Made by a program: the position numbers and the translations under genes. This document shows, piece after piece, positions 18,360 through 26,740 of a stretch of 64,000 nt of DNA (the first letter of the stretch is position 1; the number at the start of each line of letters is the position of its first letter). The notes under the pieces were generated by a model, which did not search any database, had not been told where the DNA came from, and saw only the letters and a list, made by a program, of their open reading frames with translations. The stretch covers positions 31,690 to 95,689 of the forward strand of contig JAKFEE010000017.1 in the NCBI GenBank assembly GCA_036675815.1. Reading direction: 5' to 3'. The stretch is from JAKFEE01 sp036675815. Lineage in GTDB: Bacteria > Pseudomonadota > Alphaproteobacteria > Rhodospirillales > Magnetospirillaceae.

Positions 18360-18968
18360 ATGACCGAACTCAGCACTCTGTCCGCACAATCGCGGGACCG
18401 GGCCGGAAAGGGGGCCGCCCGGGCGACGCGCCGTTCCGGCCTCGTCCCCGGTGTCATCTATGGTGCCAAGCAGGCGCCGACCCTGATCGCCCTCGAGCCC
18501 AAGCACCTCATCGCCGAGATGCACAAGTCGGGCTTCCGCACGCGTCTGTTCGAGATCGCCACCGGCAACGGCAAGAGCGAGCGCGCCCTGGTCAAGGACG
18601 TTCAGTTGCACCCGGTGACCGACATGCCGGTGCACGTCGATTTCCTGCGCGTCAGCAAGGAAAGCGTCGTTCACGTCAATGTTCCCGTGCACTTCGTCAA
18701 CGAGTTGGCCTCGCCGGGCCTGAAGCGCGGCGGCGTGCTGAACATCGTGCGGCACGACGTGGAAATGGTCTGCTCGCCGGACAACATCCCGAAGGATCTC
18801 ACCGTCGACCTCACCGGCCTCGACATCGGTGACACGGTCCACATGAGCGCGGTCAAGCTGCCCGAGGGCGTCAAGCCGGCCATCGCCGACCGCGACTTCA
18901 CCATCGCTTCGATCGCACCGCCCACCGTGGTGCGGGTCGAGACGCCCACCGAGGGTGGCACGGAATAA
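18360..18968 (+). CDS. rplY: 50S ribosomal protein L25/general stress protein Ctc
   Basis: A 202-residue L25 of the long (TL5/Ctc) type, which binds 5S rRNA. The N-terminal L25 domain (about 1-95) has RDRAGKGAARATRRSGLVPGVIYG. The C-terminal beta domain (about 96-190) has VPVHFVNE, a KRGGVLNIVRHDVEMVC segment and VDLTGLDIGDTVHMS. The end is a short acidic tail. It is followed 3 bases later by pth, the usual alphaproteobacterial order rplY-pth-ychF. Confidence 0.96.
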   Translation: MTELSTLSAQSRDRAGKGAARATRRSGLVPGVIYGAKQAPTLIALEPKHLIAEMHKSGFRTRLFEIATGNGKSERALVKDVQLHPVTDMPVHVDFLRVSKESVVHVNVPVHFVNELASPGLKRGGVLNIVRHDVEMVCSPDNIPKDLTVDLTGLDIGDTVHMSAVKLPEGVKPAIADRDFTIASIAPPTVVRVETPTEGGTE

Positions 18969-18971
18969 TCC

Positions 18972-19586
18972 ATGCGACTGGTGGTGGGCCTCGGCAACCC
19001 CGGTGCGGGCTACGCCAAGAACCGCCACAATATCGGCTTCATGGCGGCGGACGCGTTCGTCCGCCGCCATTCCTTTGGGCCATGGCGCGCCAAGTTCCAG
19101 GGCCAACTGGCCGAGGGAATGGTTGCCGGCGACAAGGTGCTGGTGCTGAAGCCCGAGACCTATATGAACCTGTCCGGCCAGTCGGTGGCGGCGGCGATGC
19201 GCTTCCACAAGATCGCCCTGGCCGATCTGGTCGTCCTGCATGACGAGCTCGACCTGCCGCCTGGCCGGCTGCGGGTCAAGAAGGGGGGCGGCGCCGGCGG
19301 CCACAACGGCCTGAAGAGCATCGACGCCCATCTCGGGCAGGATTACTGGCGGGTGCGCATCGGCATCGGCCATCCGGGCGACAAGGATCGCGTCACCGGC
19401 CATGTGCTGTCGGACTTCCACAAGGCCGAGGAGGCGTGGCTGGCGCCGATGCTGGATGCCATGGCCGACGCCCTGCCCTTGCTGCTGGCGGGCAGTGACA
19501 CGCAGTTCATGAACAAGGTGAACCAACTGACCGCGCCGCCCAAGCCGAAGAAACTCAAGGACCCGGAGCCCAAGGATGGGATTTAA
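18972..19586 (+). CDS. pth: Peptidyl-tRNA hydrolase
   Basis: A 204-residue enzyme that releases peptides from peptidyl-tRNA that dropped off ribosomes. It has GLGNPGAGYAKNRHNIGFMA with the catalytic His and tRNA-binding Asn, KPETYMNLSGQSV, HDELDLPPGRLRVKKGGGAGGHNGL and RVRIGIGHP. The C-terminal tail is Pro/Lys-rich. It starts 3 bases after rplY and overlaps ychF by 11 bases, so all three are likely one transcript. Confidence 0.97.
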   Translation: MRLVVGLGNPGAGYAKNRHNIGFMAADAFVRRHSFGPWRAKFQGQLAEGMVAGDKVLVLKPETYMNLSGQSVAAAMRFHKIALADLVVLHDELDLPPGRLRVKKGGGAGGHNGLKSIDAHLGQDYWRVRIGIGHPGDKDRVTGHVLSDFHKAEEAWLAPMLDAMADALPLLLAGSDTQFMNKVNQLTAPPKPKKLKDPEPKDGI

Positions 19587-20676
19587 CTGCGGCATCGTCG
19601 GTTTGCCCAACGTCGGCAAGTCGACCCTGTTCAACGCCTTGACCTCGACCGCCGCGGCGCAGGCGGCGAATTACCCGTTCTGCACGATCGAGCCCAATGT
19701 CGGCCGCGTCGCCGTGCCCGATCCGCGCCTCGACCGGCTGGCGGCGGTGGCCAAGTCCGGCAAGATCATTCCGACGCAGCTGGAATTCGTCGATATCGCC
19801 GGATTGGTGCGCGGCGCCAGCAAGGGCGAGGGCCTGGGCAACCAGTTCCTCGCCAACATCCGCGAGGTCGACGCCGTCATCCACGTGCTGCGCTGCTTCG
19901 AGGACGGCGACGTCACCCATGTCGAGGGCAGCGTCGATCCCATCCGCGATGCCGAAACCATCGAGACCGAGCTCATGCTGGCCGATCTCGACAGCCTCGA
20001 GCGCCGCGTCGTCGCGGCCCAGAAGAAGGCCAAGGGCGGCGACAAGGAAGCCAAGGACCAACTGGCGGTGATGGAGCCGGTGCTGGTGGCGCTGCGCGAG
20101 GGGCGCCCGGCCCGTTCGGTCGAGCTCGACGACGACGGCAAGCGCATCCTCAAGCAGCTCGGCCTGCTGAGCTCGAAACCGGTGCTCTACGCCTGCAACG
20201 TCGAGGAAGCCGCCGCCGCGGCCGGCAATGCCCATTCCGTGCGCGTGTTCGAGCGCGCCGCCGCCGAAGGCGCCTCGGCCGTGGTCATCTCGGCGGCGAT
20301 CGAAGCCGAGGTGGCGCAGCTGGGTGACGACGAGGAAAAACAAGCGTTCCTCGCCGATCTCGGCCTGGCCGAGACCGGGCTGGCCCGCATCATCCGCGCC
20401 GGCCACGATTTGCTCCACCTGCTCACGTTCTTCACCGTCGGGCCGAAGGAGGCGCACGCCTGGACCGTACGCCAGGGGGCCAAGGCCCCGGAGGCGGCCG
20501 GCGTCATCCATTCCGACTTCGAACGCGGCTTCATCCGCGCCGAAACCATCTCCTGCGACGACTTCGTCGCCTGCGGCGGCGAGCAGGGCGCCAAGGAAGC
20601 GGGCAAGATGCGCCTCGAGGGCCGCGACTACGTCGTGCGCGACGGCGATGTCTTCCACTTCCTGTTCAACGTCTGA
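19576..20676 (+). CDS. ychF: Redox-regulated ATPase YchF (Obg-related, OLA1-type)
   Basis: A 366-residue P-loop ATPase that associates with ribosomes. G1 is GLPNVGKSTLF. The G3 region reads FVDIAGLVRGASKGEGLGNQFL. The G4-equivalent is in VLYACNVEEA, the NxxE form that explains ATP rather than GTP preference. A coiled-coil insertion (about residues 130-190) and a C-terminal TGS domain with FFTVGPKEAHAWT follow. It overlaps pth by 11 bases. Its stop faces the small secreted protein gene. Confidence 0.97.
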   Translation: MGFNCGIVGLPNVGKSTLFNALTSTAAAQAANYPFCTIEPNVGRVAVPDPRLDRLAAVAKSGKIIPTQLEFVDIAGLVRGASKGEGLGNQFLANIREVDAVIHVLRCFEDGDVTHVEGSVDPIRDAETIETELMLADLDSLERRVVAAQKKAKGGDKEAKDQLAVMEPVLVALREGRPARSVELDDDGKRILKQLGLLSSKPVLYACNVEEAAAAAGNAHSVRVFERAAAEGASAVVISAAIEAEVAQLGDDEEKQAFLADLGLAETGLARIIRAGHDLLHLLTFFTVGPKEAHAWTVRQGAKAPEAAGVIHSDFERGFIRAETISCDDFVACGGEQGAKEAGKMRLEGRDYVVRDGDVFHFLFNV

Positions 20677-20719
20677 TTATGGGCGGAAGGCACGGCGCCT
20701 TCCGCCAAGCACCTGAATC

Positions 20720-21109
20720 CTACTGGCGAATGAGCACTGGACCGCGCCGGTAGTGCGGGGGCGCCTCCTGGGGGTCGAGCTGCGTCGCGTTCGGATCCCG
20801 GCCGAGGGTGAACGGATGCCCGGGGCGGATCATGATTTCGCCGCCCGGATGGAACTCGTCGTTCAGGTCGCCGTTGCTCAGCAGCCCGCTTGGGTTGTCG
20901 GCGCCCTGCTCGGGGAACTGATCTTCGATGCGGACGACAGACGCCGTCTGCACCACGCGTTCTTGACGCTCCACCACCTGGCCCTTGCGCAGGGTCTCAG
21001 AATATTGCTGATTCTGGCGCCGGGTCTGCTCGGTGTACTGCGCGGCAGCCGGGCCGGCCGTCGTCGCGATCACCGCACCAGCCACGGCCAGGTAAAGAAG
21101 TCTCGTCAT
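20720..21109 (-). CDS. Small secreted protein of unknown function
   Basis: A 129-residue protein with a clear Sec signal peptide (hydrophobic core LLYLAVAGAVIATTAG, cleavage after AAA near residue 22). The mature part is polar: Gln/Arg-rich helix (about 24-50), then a loop-rich region with many Pro, Asp and Gly and no Cys. A strong AGGAGG lies 5 bases before the ATG at 21109, which fixes the start. I do not recognise a family. It is convergent with ychF and shares a 346-base divergent gap with ligD. Confidence 0.75.
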   Translation of the reverse strand: MTRLLYLAVAGAVIATTAGPAAAQYTEQTRRQNQQYSETLRKGQVVERQERVVQTASVVRIEDQFPEQGADNPSGLLSNGDLNDEFHPGGEIMIRPGHPFTLGRDPNATQLDPQEAPPHYRRGPVLIRQ

Positions 21110-21455
21110 CCGAACCTCCTGTTGCGAACGGGTGCGAGCGGGCGCGCGGATTGGGCGCGGCGCTCGCCCCATGCTTAATGTAGGAGCCGGCATTTGGTTC
21201 CCGAGGGAGGGCCTCGGCCATCGTTAGGGGTAACGCCGGCGAACAGGCCGCCGCGCCATCGGGGTTGCGAGATTGCGGGCGCGAGCGGACGGACGCCCAT
21301 ATGCGAGTCGTCACTGCCAATAAGGCGTGACGGCGTACTGCCGATGCAACTTGGCAATATCCTCGCGGCAGCAATGCGGGCTTGGGCAACGACACCTCGG
21401 CACAGACACGTCCCAACAGGAACAAAGCCGAGCCGGAGGTCGTTCACCGCATGTC
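21110..21455. other. Divergent intergenic region upstream of ligD
   Basis: The 346 bases between the divergent starts of the small secreted protein and ligD. I see no supported gene, tRNA or strong terminator. A short hairpin (TCACTGCC...GGCGTGA around 21311-21331) is the only structure noted. Promoters for both flanking genes should be here. Confidence 0.5.
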
Positions 21456-23933
21456 ATGGCCCTCGAGGAATACCGGCAGAAGCGCGATTTCAAGAAGACG
21501 CCGGAGCCGGCCGGCAGCAACAAGCACCTGCGCGCCGAAGGTGGCGGCGCGTTCGTGGTGCAGAAGCACGCGGCGCGGCGGCTGCACTACGATTTCCGAC
21601 TGGAAATGGACGGTGTGCTCAAGAGCTGGGCGGTGACCAAAGGGCCCAGCTACGACCCCACCGACAAACGCCTGGCGGTGCATGTCGAGGATCATCCCCT
21701 GGAATATGGCGAGTTCGAGGGCACTATCCCCAAGGGCGAATATGGCGGCGGCACCGTGCTGTTATGGGACCGCGGTCGCTGGAGCCCGATCGGCGATGCC
21801 CACGAGGGCTACCGCACGGGCCGGCTGAAGTTTCGGCTCGACGGCGAGAAACTCAAGGGCGGCTGGGCGCTGATCCGCATGCCGCCGCGCGAGCGCGAAA
21901 AACGCGAAAACTGGCTGCTGGTCAAGGAGCGCGACGACTTCGCCGATGCCGAGGACGTGATCGAGATGCGGCCGCTGTCGGTGGCCAGCGGCCGCGACCT
22001 CGACGAAATCGCCAAGGCCAGGGACCGCGTCTGGCACTCGAAGCCGGCCGGCGTCGATGCCAAGGCGCTGCCCGGGGCCAAGCCCGGGCCGCTTCGGTCG
22101 CTCCTGGCACCGCAGCTCGCCACCCTTGCCGCCGAGGCGCCGCAGGGCAACGAGTGGCTGCACGAGATCAAGTTCGACGGCTACCGCGCCCTGTGCCGCA
22201 TCGACAAGGGCAAGGCGCGCCTGTTCACCCGCCACGGCCTCGACTGGACCGACAAGTTCCGCCCGCTGGATGCCAAGGCGGTCGAACTGCCGGTGAACAG
22301 CGCCCTGATCGACGGCGAGGTGGTGGTGCTCGACGGCCATGGCGCCTCGAATTTCCAGATGCTGCAGGAAGCGCTGTCCGAGGGCCGCGGCGAGGCGCTG
22401 ACCTACTTCGTCTTCGATCTTCTCCATCTCGACGGCACGGATCTGACCGAGGTACCGCTGGAGGTGCGCAAGGAGGCGCTGAAGGCCATCGTCGCTTCGG
22501 GTGGCCCGATCCGCTACAGCGACCATTTCGATGGGCGCGGCCCCGACGTGCGGCGCCGCGCCTGCAGCTTCGCCCTCGAGGGTATCGTCTCCAAGCGCCG
22601 CCATCGACCCTATCGCCCCGGCCGTGGGCGCGATTGGATCAAAACGAAATGCCTGTCGCGCCAGGAGTTCGTCATTGTCGGCTATACGCCGCCGCAAGGG
22701 TCCCGCAAGGGACTGGGGGCGCTGCTGCTCGGCTACCACGAGGACGGCAAGCTGCACTATGCCGGCAAGGTCGGCACGGGCTTTTCGGAAAAGACGCTGG
22801 CCAGCCTGCTCGGCCAGCTGCAGGGGCTGAAGCGCGAAGCGGCGCCGGTGGCGAATCCGCCCAAGGAGCGCGGCGTCCACTGGGTCGAGCCGCAGTTGGT
22901 GGCCGAGGTGGAATTCACCCAATGGACGCGCGATGGCGTATTGCGCCACCCGTCCTTCCAGGGCCTGCGCCTCGACAAGGAGCCGGCGGAGGTGGTGCGC
23001 GAGTCGGCGACGGTGCAGGTACCGCTGCGTGCGGCCTTGCAGGAGAAATTGGAAGGGGCGCGGCTGACCAACCCCGATCGCGTGCTGTATGGGCAGCAGG
23101 GCATCACCAAGAAGGGCCTGGCCAGCTACTATCTGCAGGTGGCCGACTGGATGCTGCCCCATGTCGCCAACCGCCTGCTCACCCTGGTGCGCTGCCCCAG
23201 CGGGCGTCATCAGGAATGCTTCTACCAGCGCCACGCCGGCGCCAGCCTTCCGCCGACGATCCACAGCCAGACGGTGGCCGAGCGCGAACAGTCGCAGCCC
23301 TATCTCTACATCGAGGACGTCGACGGGCTGCTCGGCCTGGTTCAGGTCGGCACGCTCGAGATCCACACCTGGGGCAGCCGCCGCGACGACAGCGAACATC
23401 CCGACATCGCCGTGTTCGACCTCGATCCCGACCCCGACCTTCCCTGGGGCCGCGTGGTCGAGGCGGCGGGCGAAGTGCGCGATTTCCTGGCCGAACTGGG
23501 CCTGACCAGCTTCGTGAAGACCACCGGCGGCAAAGGGCTGCACGTGGTGGTGCCGCTGGATCGTTCGCATGACTGGGACGAGGCCAAGGCGCTGGCCAAG
23601 GCGGTGGTCACCACCCTCGCCGAGCGCCGCCCCGAGCGCTACACCGCCAACATGGCCAAGGCAAAGCGCCACGGCCGCATCTTCGTCGACTACCTGCGCA
23701 ATCAGCGCACGGCCACCTTCATTGCGCCCTATTCCACGCGCGCCCGCCCGGGCGCGCCGGTGGCGGTGCCGCTGAGTTGGGCCGAACTCGACAGCGGCAT
23801 CCGCTCGGATCATTTCACCGTCGACAGCATCCTGCGCCGCTTGGCGGCGCTGCCGGCCGACCCTTGGGAGGATTTTTTTGCCGTGCGCCAGCATTTCGAT
23901 GCCGCCGCCCGGCGACGCCTGGGGCTGCGCTGA
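21456..23933 (+). CDS. ligD: DNA ligase D (3'-phosphoesterase, ATP-dependent ligase and polymerase)
   Basis: An 825-residue non-homologous end-joining enzyme with the domains in the order phosphoesterase-ligase-polymerase. The phosphoesterase domain (about 20-190) has ARRLHYDFRLEMDGVLKSWA and the PKGEYGGGTV segment. The ligase domain (about 220-520) has the nucleotidyl-acceptor Lys239 in EIKFDGYRA and IDGEVVVLD. The polymerase domain (about 540-825) has VFDLDPDPDLPW with the metal-binding Asp pair, KTTGGKGLHVVVPL and FVDYLRNQR. The start MALEEYRQKRDFKKTPEP is family-typical. Its partner gene ku is not in the window. Confidence 0.96.
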   Translation: MALEEYRQKRDFKKTPEPAGSNKHLRAEGGGAFVVQKHAARRLHYDFRLEMDGVLKSWAVTKGPSYDPTDKRLAVHVEDHPLEYGEFEGTIPKGEYGGGTVLLWDRGRWSPIGDAHEGYRTGRLKFRLDGEKLKGGWALIRMPPREREKRENWLLVKERDDFADAEDVIEMRPLSVASGRDLDEIAKARDRVWHSKPAGVDAKALPGAKPGPLRSLLAPQLATLAAEAPQGNEWLHEIKFDGYRALCRIDKGKARLFTRHGLDWTDKFRPLDAKAVELPVNSALIDGEVVVLDGHGASNFQMLQEALSEGRGEALTYFVFDLLHLDGTDLTEVPLEVRKEALKAIVASGGPIRYSDHFDGRGPDVRRRACSFALEGIVSKRRHRPYRPGRGRDWIKTKCLSRQEFVIVGYTPPQGSRKGLGALLLGYHEDGKLHYAGKVGTGFSEKTLASLLGQLQGLKREAAPVANPPKERGVHWVEPQLVAEVEFTQWTRDGVLRHPSFQGLRLDKEPAEVVRESATVQVPLRAALQEKLEGARLTNPDRVLYGQQGITKKGLASYYLQVADWMLPHVANRLLTLVRCPSGRHQECFYQRHAGASLPPTIHSQTVAEREQSQPYLYIEDVDGLLGLVQVGTLEIHTWGSRRDDSEHPDIAVFDLDPDPDLPWGRVVEAAGEVRDFLAELGLTSFVKTTGGKGLHVVVPLDRSHDWDEAKALAKAVVTTLAERRPERYTANMAKAKRHGRIFVDYLRNQRTATFIAPYSTRARPGAPVAVPLSWAELDSGIRSDHFTVDSILRRLAALPADPWEDFFAVRQHFDAAARRRLGLR

Positions 23934-23955
23934 CAATCATGACCGGTCGAGACTA

Positions 23956-23984
23956 TTGACGATTCGCGCGCACGAACTCATAGT
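23956..23984 (+). promoter_or_regulatory. Candidate promoter for a small transcript
   Basis: TTGACG (23956-23961) and CATAGT (23979-23984) are separated by 17 bases. This fits a sigma-70 type -35/-10 pair. A start site about 7 bases later would fall near 23991, and the transcript would end at the terminator at 24216-24246. Inferred by eye only. Confidence 0.4.
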
Positions 23985-23991
23985 AGTTCTG

Positions 23992-24093
23992 GTGACGCGT
24001 AAAGAGGAGGTGAACCGGCATCAGGCTGTACCTTACCCTGCAATGTGTTGCTGGCCACAATGTGGTAGCGACCCCAAAAAGGAGGGTGTGTAA
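23992..24093 (+). CDS. Possible small Cys-rich peptide (33 residues)
   Basis: A short frame starting with GTG at 23992, with no ribosome binding site but almost exactly where the candidate promoter would start transcription, so it could be leaderless. The peptide is basic at the start and ends with AMCCWPQCGSDPKKEGV, including three Cys in five-residue proximity. Codon use (GTA, CCT, CAT) is unlike the neighbouring high-GC genes. A purine-rich AAAGAGGAGG lies inside it without a good start after it. It may be a real micro-protein, a leader peptide or chance; no family is recognised. Confidence 0.3.
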   Translation: MTRKEEVNRHQAVPYPAMCCWPQCGSDPKKEGV

Positions 24094-24215
24094 AAAGCAT
24101 GGAACCGCCGGGTCATTTCGCAGCCGTCATTGCGACGGCATAATCCAATAAGTTAAACGAACGATCCGCTGTTCTGCACAAGCAGAAGGTAGCGCTTTGC
24201 ACCTAGGGTGCAGCT

Positions 24216-24246
24216 AAAGCCCCGTCGTTTCGGCGGGGCTTTTGCT
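24216..24246 (+). terminator. Rho-independent terminator
   Basis: Stem AAAGCCCCG (24216-24224) pairs with CGGGGCTTT (24234-24242) around a short loop and is followed by a T-rich tail (TTTTGCTT). It faces plus-strand transcription and would end either ligD read-through or the candidate small transcript before it. Confidence 0.8.
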
Positions 24247-24335
24247 TCGGGCGGCCGGTCACGTCGCTCGCCCGTTCCATTGAAACGACGGCCCGAGCAC
24301 CCGATGTTCCGAGCAGCAGGCGCGGGAGGGGCGAA

Positions 24336-25802
24336 ATGTCCAACATTGTCATCGCGGTCGGCGAGCAGTCGTTGGAGTTGCCGCTATCGGTGGCCAATCG
24401 CCATGGCCTGATCGCCGGCGCCACCGGCACGGGCAAGACGGTGAGCCTGCAGAGCCTGGCCGAAGGCTTTTCACGCCAGGGGGTTTCGGTGTTCGTCGCC
24501 GACGTCAAGGGCGACCTCGCCGGAATCGGCCAACCCGGTGCCGACAATCCCAAGGTGGTCGAACGGGCCCGCATGCTGGGCCTCGAGGGTTTCACCGGCG
24601 AGGGGACGCCGACCGCGTACTGGGATGTCTTCGGCGAGCAGGGGCTGCCCCTGCGGGCCACGGTCTCGGACATGGGGCCGTTGCTGCTGGGGCGGCTGAT
24701 GGGGCTCAGCGACGTCCAGCAGGGCGTGCTGGAACTGGCGTTCCGCGTCGCCGACGACCAGGGGTTGTTGCTCCTCGACCTCAACGACCTACGGGCGCTG
24801 CTGACCCATGTCGGCGCGAATGCCAAGGATCTGACGCTGGTCTACGGCAATGTTGCCGCCCAGTCGGTGGGCGCCATTCAGCGCTCGGTGCTGGCGCTGG
24901 AAAGCCAGGGCGGCGATCGGTTCTTTGGGGAGCCGGCCCTGGACCTTGCCGATTTGATGCGCACCGAGAATGGGCGCGGCGTCGTCAACGTCCTGGCGGC
25001 CGACCGCTTGGTGCGGAACCCCAGACTCTATGCCGGGTTCCTCCTGTGGTTGCTGGCCGAGTTGTTCGAGGAACTGGCCGAGGTTGGCGACCGCGACAAG
25101 CCGAAACTGATCTTTTTCTTCGACGAGGCGCACCTGCTGTTCGAAGACGCGCCGAAGGCCGTGGTCGAACAGGTCGAGCAGGTGGTGCGCCTGATCCGGT
25201 CGAAAGGCGTCGGCGTCTATTTCGTCACGCAAGCGCCGATGGACATACCCGACGATGTCCTCGGGCAACTCGGCCACCGTATCCAGCATGCGCTGCGCGC
25301 CTTCACTCCCAGCGACCAGAAGGCGGTCCGCGCGGCCGCCGAGACCTTCCGCCCCAATCCCAAGCTATCGGCGGCCGAGGTGCTGCCCCAACTCGGGGTC
25401 GGCGAGGCTCTGGTGTCGCTGCTGGATGCCAAGGGCGTGCCCGGGGTGGTGCAGCGCGCGCTGATCGTGCCGCCGCGCTCGCGCCTGGGGCCGGTGACCG
25501 CGGCCGAGCGCCGCGCCGCGATCGACGGCTTGCCGATCGCTGCCCGTTATGCCCGTGCCGTCGATCGCGAGAGCGCCCATGAACTGCTGCAGGGGCGGGC
25601 GAAGCGGGCGCTCGCCGAAAAGAAGGCCCCGGAAGCAGCGGGGCAGGAGACCAGGAGCCGCGACCGCCCCAGCCGCTCGGCGGGCGAGGCGGTGGTCGAC
25701 CAATTGGCCAAGGGGCTGGCGCGCGGCTTGGCCAGCAGCTTGGGCAACCGCACCGGGCGCGCCCTGGTCCGGGGGATTTTCGGGGCCTTGCTCCGCAGGT
25801 AG
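24336..25802 (+). CDS. HerA-like ATPase (DUF853/YjgR family)
   Basis: A 488-residue HerA/FtsK-superfamily ATPase. Walker A GATGTGKT is at residues 28-35 and Walker B is LIFFFDEAHLLF. The sensor/arginine region has GVGVYFVTQAPMDIPDDVLGQLGHRIQHALRAF. The C-terminal 90 residues are charged (KRALAEKKAPEAAG onward) and end in a small Gly/Arg-rich helix. Cellular role of YjgR-type proteins is poorly known; a DNA-translocating or remodelling function is inferred from the fold. It stands apart from any NurA-type nuclease gene. GGGAGGGG precedes the ATG. Confidence 0.88.
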   Translation: MSNIVIAVGEQSLELPLSVANRHGLIAGATGTGKTVSLQSLAEGFSRQGVSVFVADVKGDLAGIGQPGADNPKVVERARMLGLEGFTGEGTPTAYWDVFGEQGLPLRATVSDMGPLLLGRLMGLSDVQQGVLELAFRVADDQGLLLLDLNDLRALLTHVGANAKDLTLVYGNVAAQSVGAIQRSVLALESQGGDRFFGEPALDLADLMRTENGRGVVNVLAADRLVRNPRLYAGFLLWLLAELFEELAEVGDRDKPKLIFFFDEAHLLFEDAPKAVVEQVEQVVRLIRSKGVGVYFVTQAPMDIPDDVLGQLGHRIQHALRAFTPSDQKAVRAAAETFRPNPKLSAAEVLPQLGVGEALVSLLDAKGVPGVVQRALIVPPRSRLGPVTAAERRAAIDGLPIAARYARAVDRESAHELLQGRAKRALAEKKAPEAAGQETRSRDRPSRSAGEAVVDQLAKGLARGLASSLGNRTGRALVRGIFGALLRR

Positions 25803-25950
25803 CCGGTTGGTTCTTGGACCGCAAGGCGTATATCCTCGAAAGATATGGGGAATTGAGGGCTGCGGCACTATGCCACGCGCACCGGAAGGCCCCGGCCGTG
25901 CTTGATTGGCGGCATCGCGGCCACTAATCTGCCGCCGATACGAGGAATGC

Positions 25951-26718
25951 GTGGACCAGCAAAGTGTCCTCCTGGCGTTGTTGGACGCCGGGATTTATCA
26001 ATGCCAGGCGGCCGTCGGCGAGAATGGCACGCTGCTTCTTGGCCTGCTCACGATGGGCTTGGTCGGCAGCATGAGCCATTGCGTCGGCATGTGTGCGCCG
26101 TTCGTGCTGTCGCAGGTGACGGCGCGCCTCGAGGCGCAGCCGGCCAGCCGCATGCGCGAGTGGCATCGCCTGACCGGCGCGGCGCTGGTGCCGTATCATC
26201 TGGGGCGCGCGGCGACCTATGTCGGTCTGGCGGTCGCCGCCTCGTCGGTGGCCCAGTGGTTGCTCGACGGCCACGGCTTGCGGTGGCTATCCGCGACCTT
26301 GCTGGGCGTGGCGGCTCTGTTCATGTTGGCGCTGGCCTTGCCGGCGTTGAAGCGGTTGCTGGGCGGGCGCGGCGATGGCGAGGGCTGGTGGTCGCGCGGT
26401 ATCGGCCGCGCCGCCCGGCCGCTGTTTGCCAGCCCCACCGGCTGGCGGGGTTTTGCCTTGGGCGTGTCGCTCGGTTTCATCCCCTGCGGGCTGCTCTATG
26501 GGGCGATCGCCGCCGCTGCCTCGGCGGCGGATCCCTTGACTGCCGCCCTCGGGATGCTGGCATTCTGGGCGGGGACCGTGCCCAGCCTGTTCGGCGTCGG
26601 CCTGCTCGGCCATGCCGCCGGGCGGCAATGGCGTGGGCCTTTGCTGCGTTATGCCCCATTATTGTTGATGGTGAACGCCGGCACGCTGGGCTACATGGCT
26701 TGGCGCGCGGTGATCTGA
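25951..26718 (+). CDS. Sulfite exporter TauE/SafE family (UreH/CcoI-associated type) membrane protein
   Basis: A 255-residue protein with about six transmembrane segments. The first has the motif GLVGSMSHCVGMCAPFV, whose HCxGMC is the likely metal- or thiol-active site of the group. The second half has GFIPCGLLYGAIA, a mirrored PCG motif, as in DsbD/CcdA-like repeats. Members often sit in cbb3 oxidase maturation clusters. A GTG at 25951 with GAGGAA upstream is chosen over earlier TTG codons. SCO1 follows 22 bases later, supporting a copper or cytochrome-oxidase assembly role (inference). Confidence 0.85.
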   Translation: MDQQSVLLALLDAGIYQCQAAVGENGTLLLGLLTMGLVGSMSHCVGMCAPFVLSQVTARLEAQPASRMREWHRLTGAALVPYHLGRAATYVGLAVAASSVAQWLLDGHGLRWLSATLLGVAALFMLALALPALKRLLGGRGDGEGWWSRGIGRAARPLFASPTGWRGFALGVSLGFIPCGLLYGAIAAAASAADPLTAALGMLAFWAGTVPSLFGVGLLGHAAGRQWRGPLLRYAPLLLMVNAGTLGYMAWRAVI

Positions 26719-26740
26719 GCTTCGGAAAGAGGGTGCGATA

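Larger units (their letters stand above)
23990..24246 (+). ncRNA. Candidate small RNA or short mRNA
   Basis: A roughly 255-base stretch between ligD and the HerA-like gene, visibly less GC-rich than its surroundings. It is bounded by a candidate promoter and a good intrinsic terminator. It contains hairpins GCCGTC-ATTGC-GACGGC (24123-24139) and TGCACC-TAG-GGTGCA (24198-24212), two purine-rich SD-like stretches (24001-24010, 24077-24087) and two mini-ORFs (23992-24093, 24099-24143). I could not match it to tmRNA, 6S, SRP RNA or RNase P RNA by eye. Confidence 0.4.

Noticed and set aside
21762..23936. 724-codon open frame opposite ligD
   Set aside because: Antisense shadow of a three-domain LigD with intact catalytic motifs; no domain of its own is recognisable.
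23990..24246. tmRNA, 6S RNA or RNase P RNA
   Set aside because: No tRNA-like ends, tag-peptide reading frame or conserved cores recognisable by eye.
24336..25802. HerA-NurA type defence or end-resection system
   Set aside because: No nuclease gene adjoins it and the protein matches the solitary YjgR/DUF853 type.
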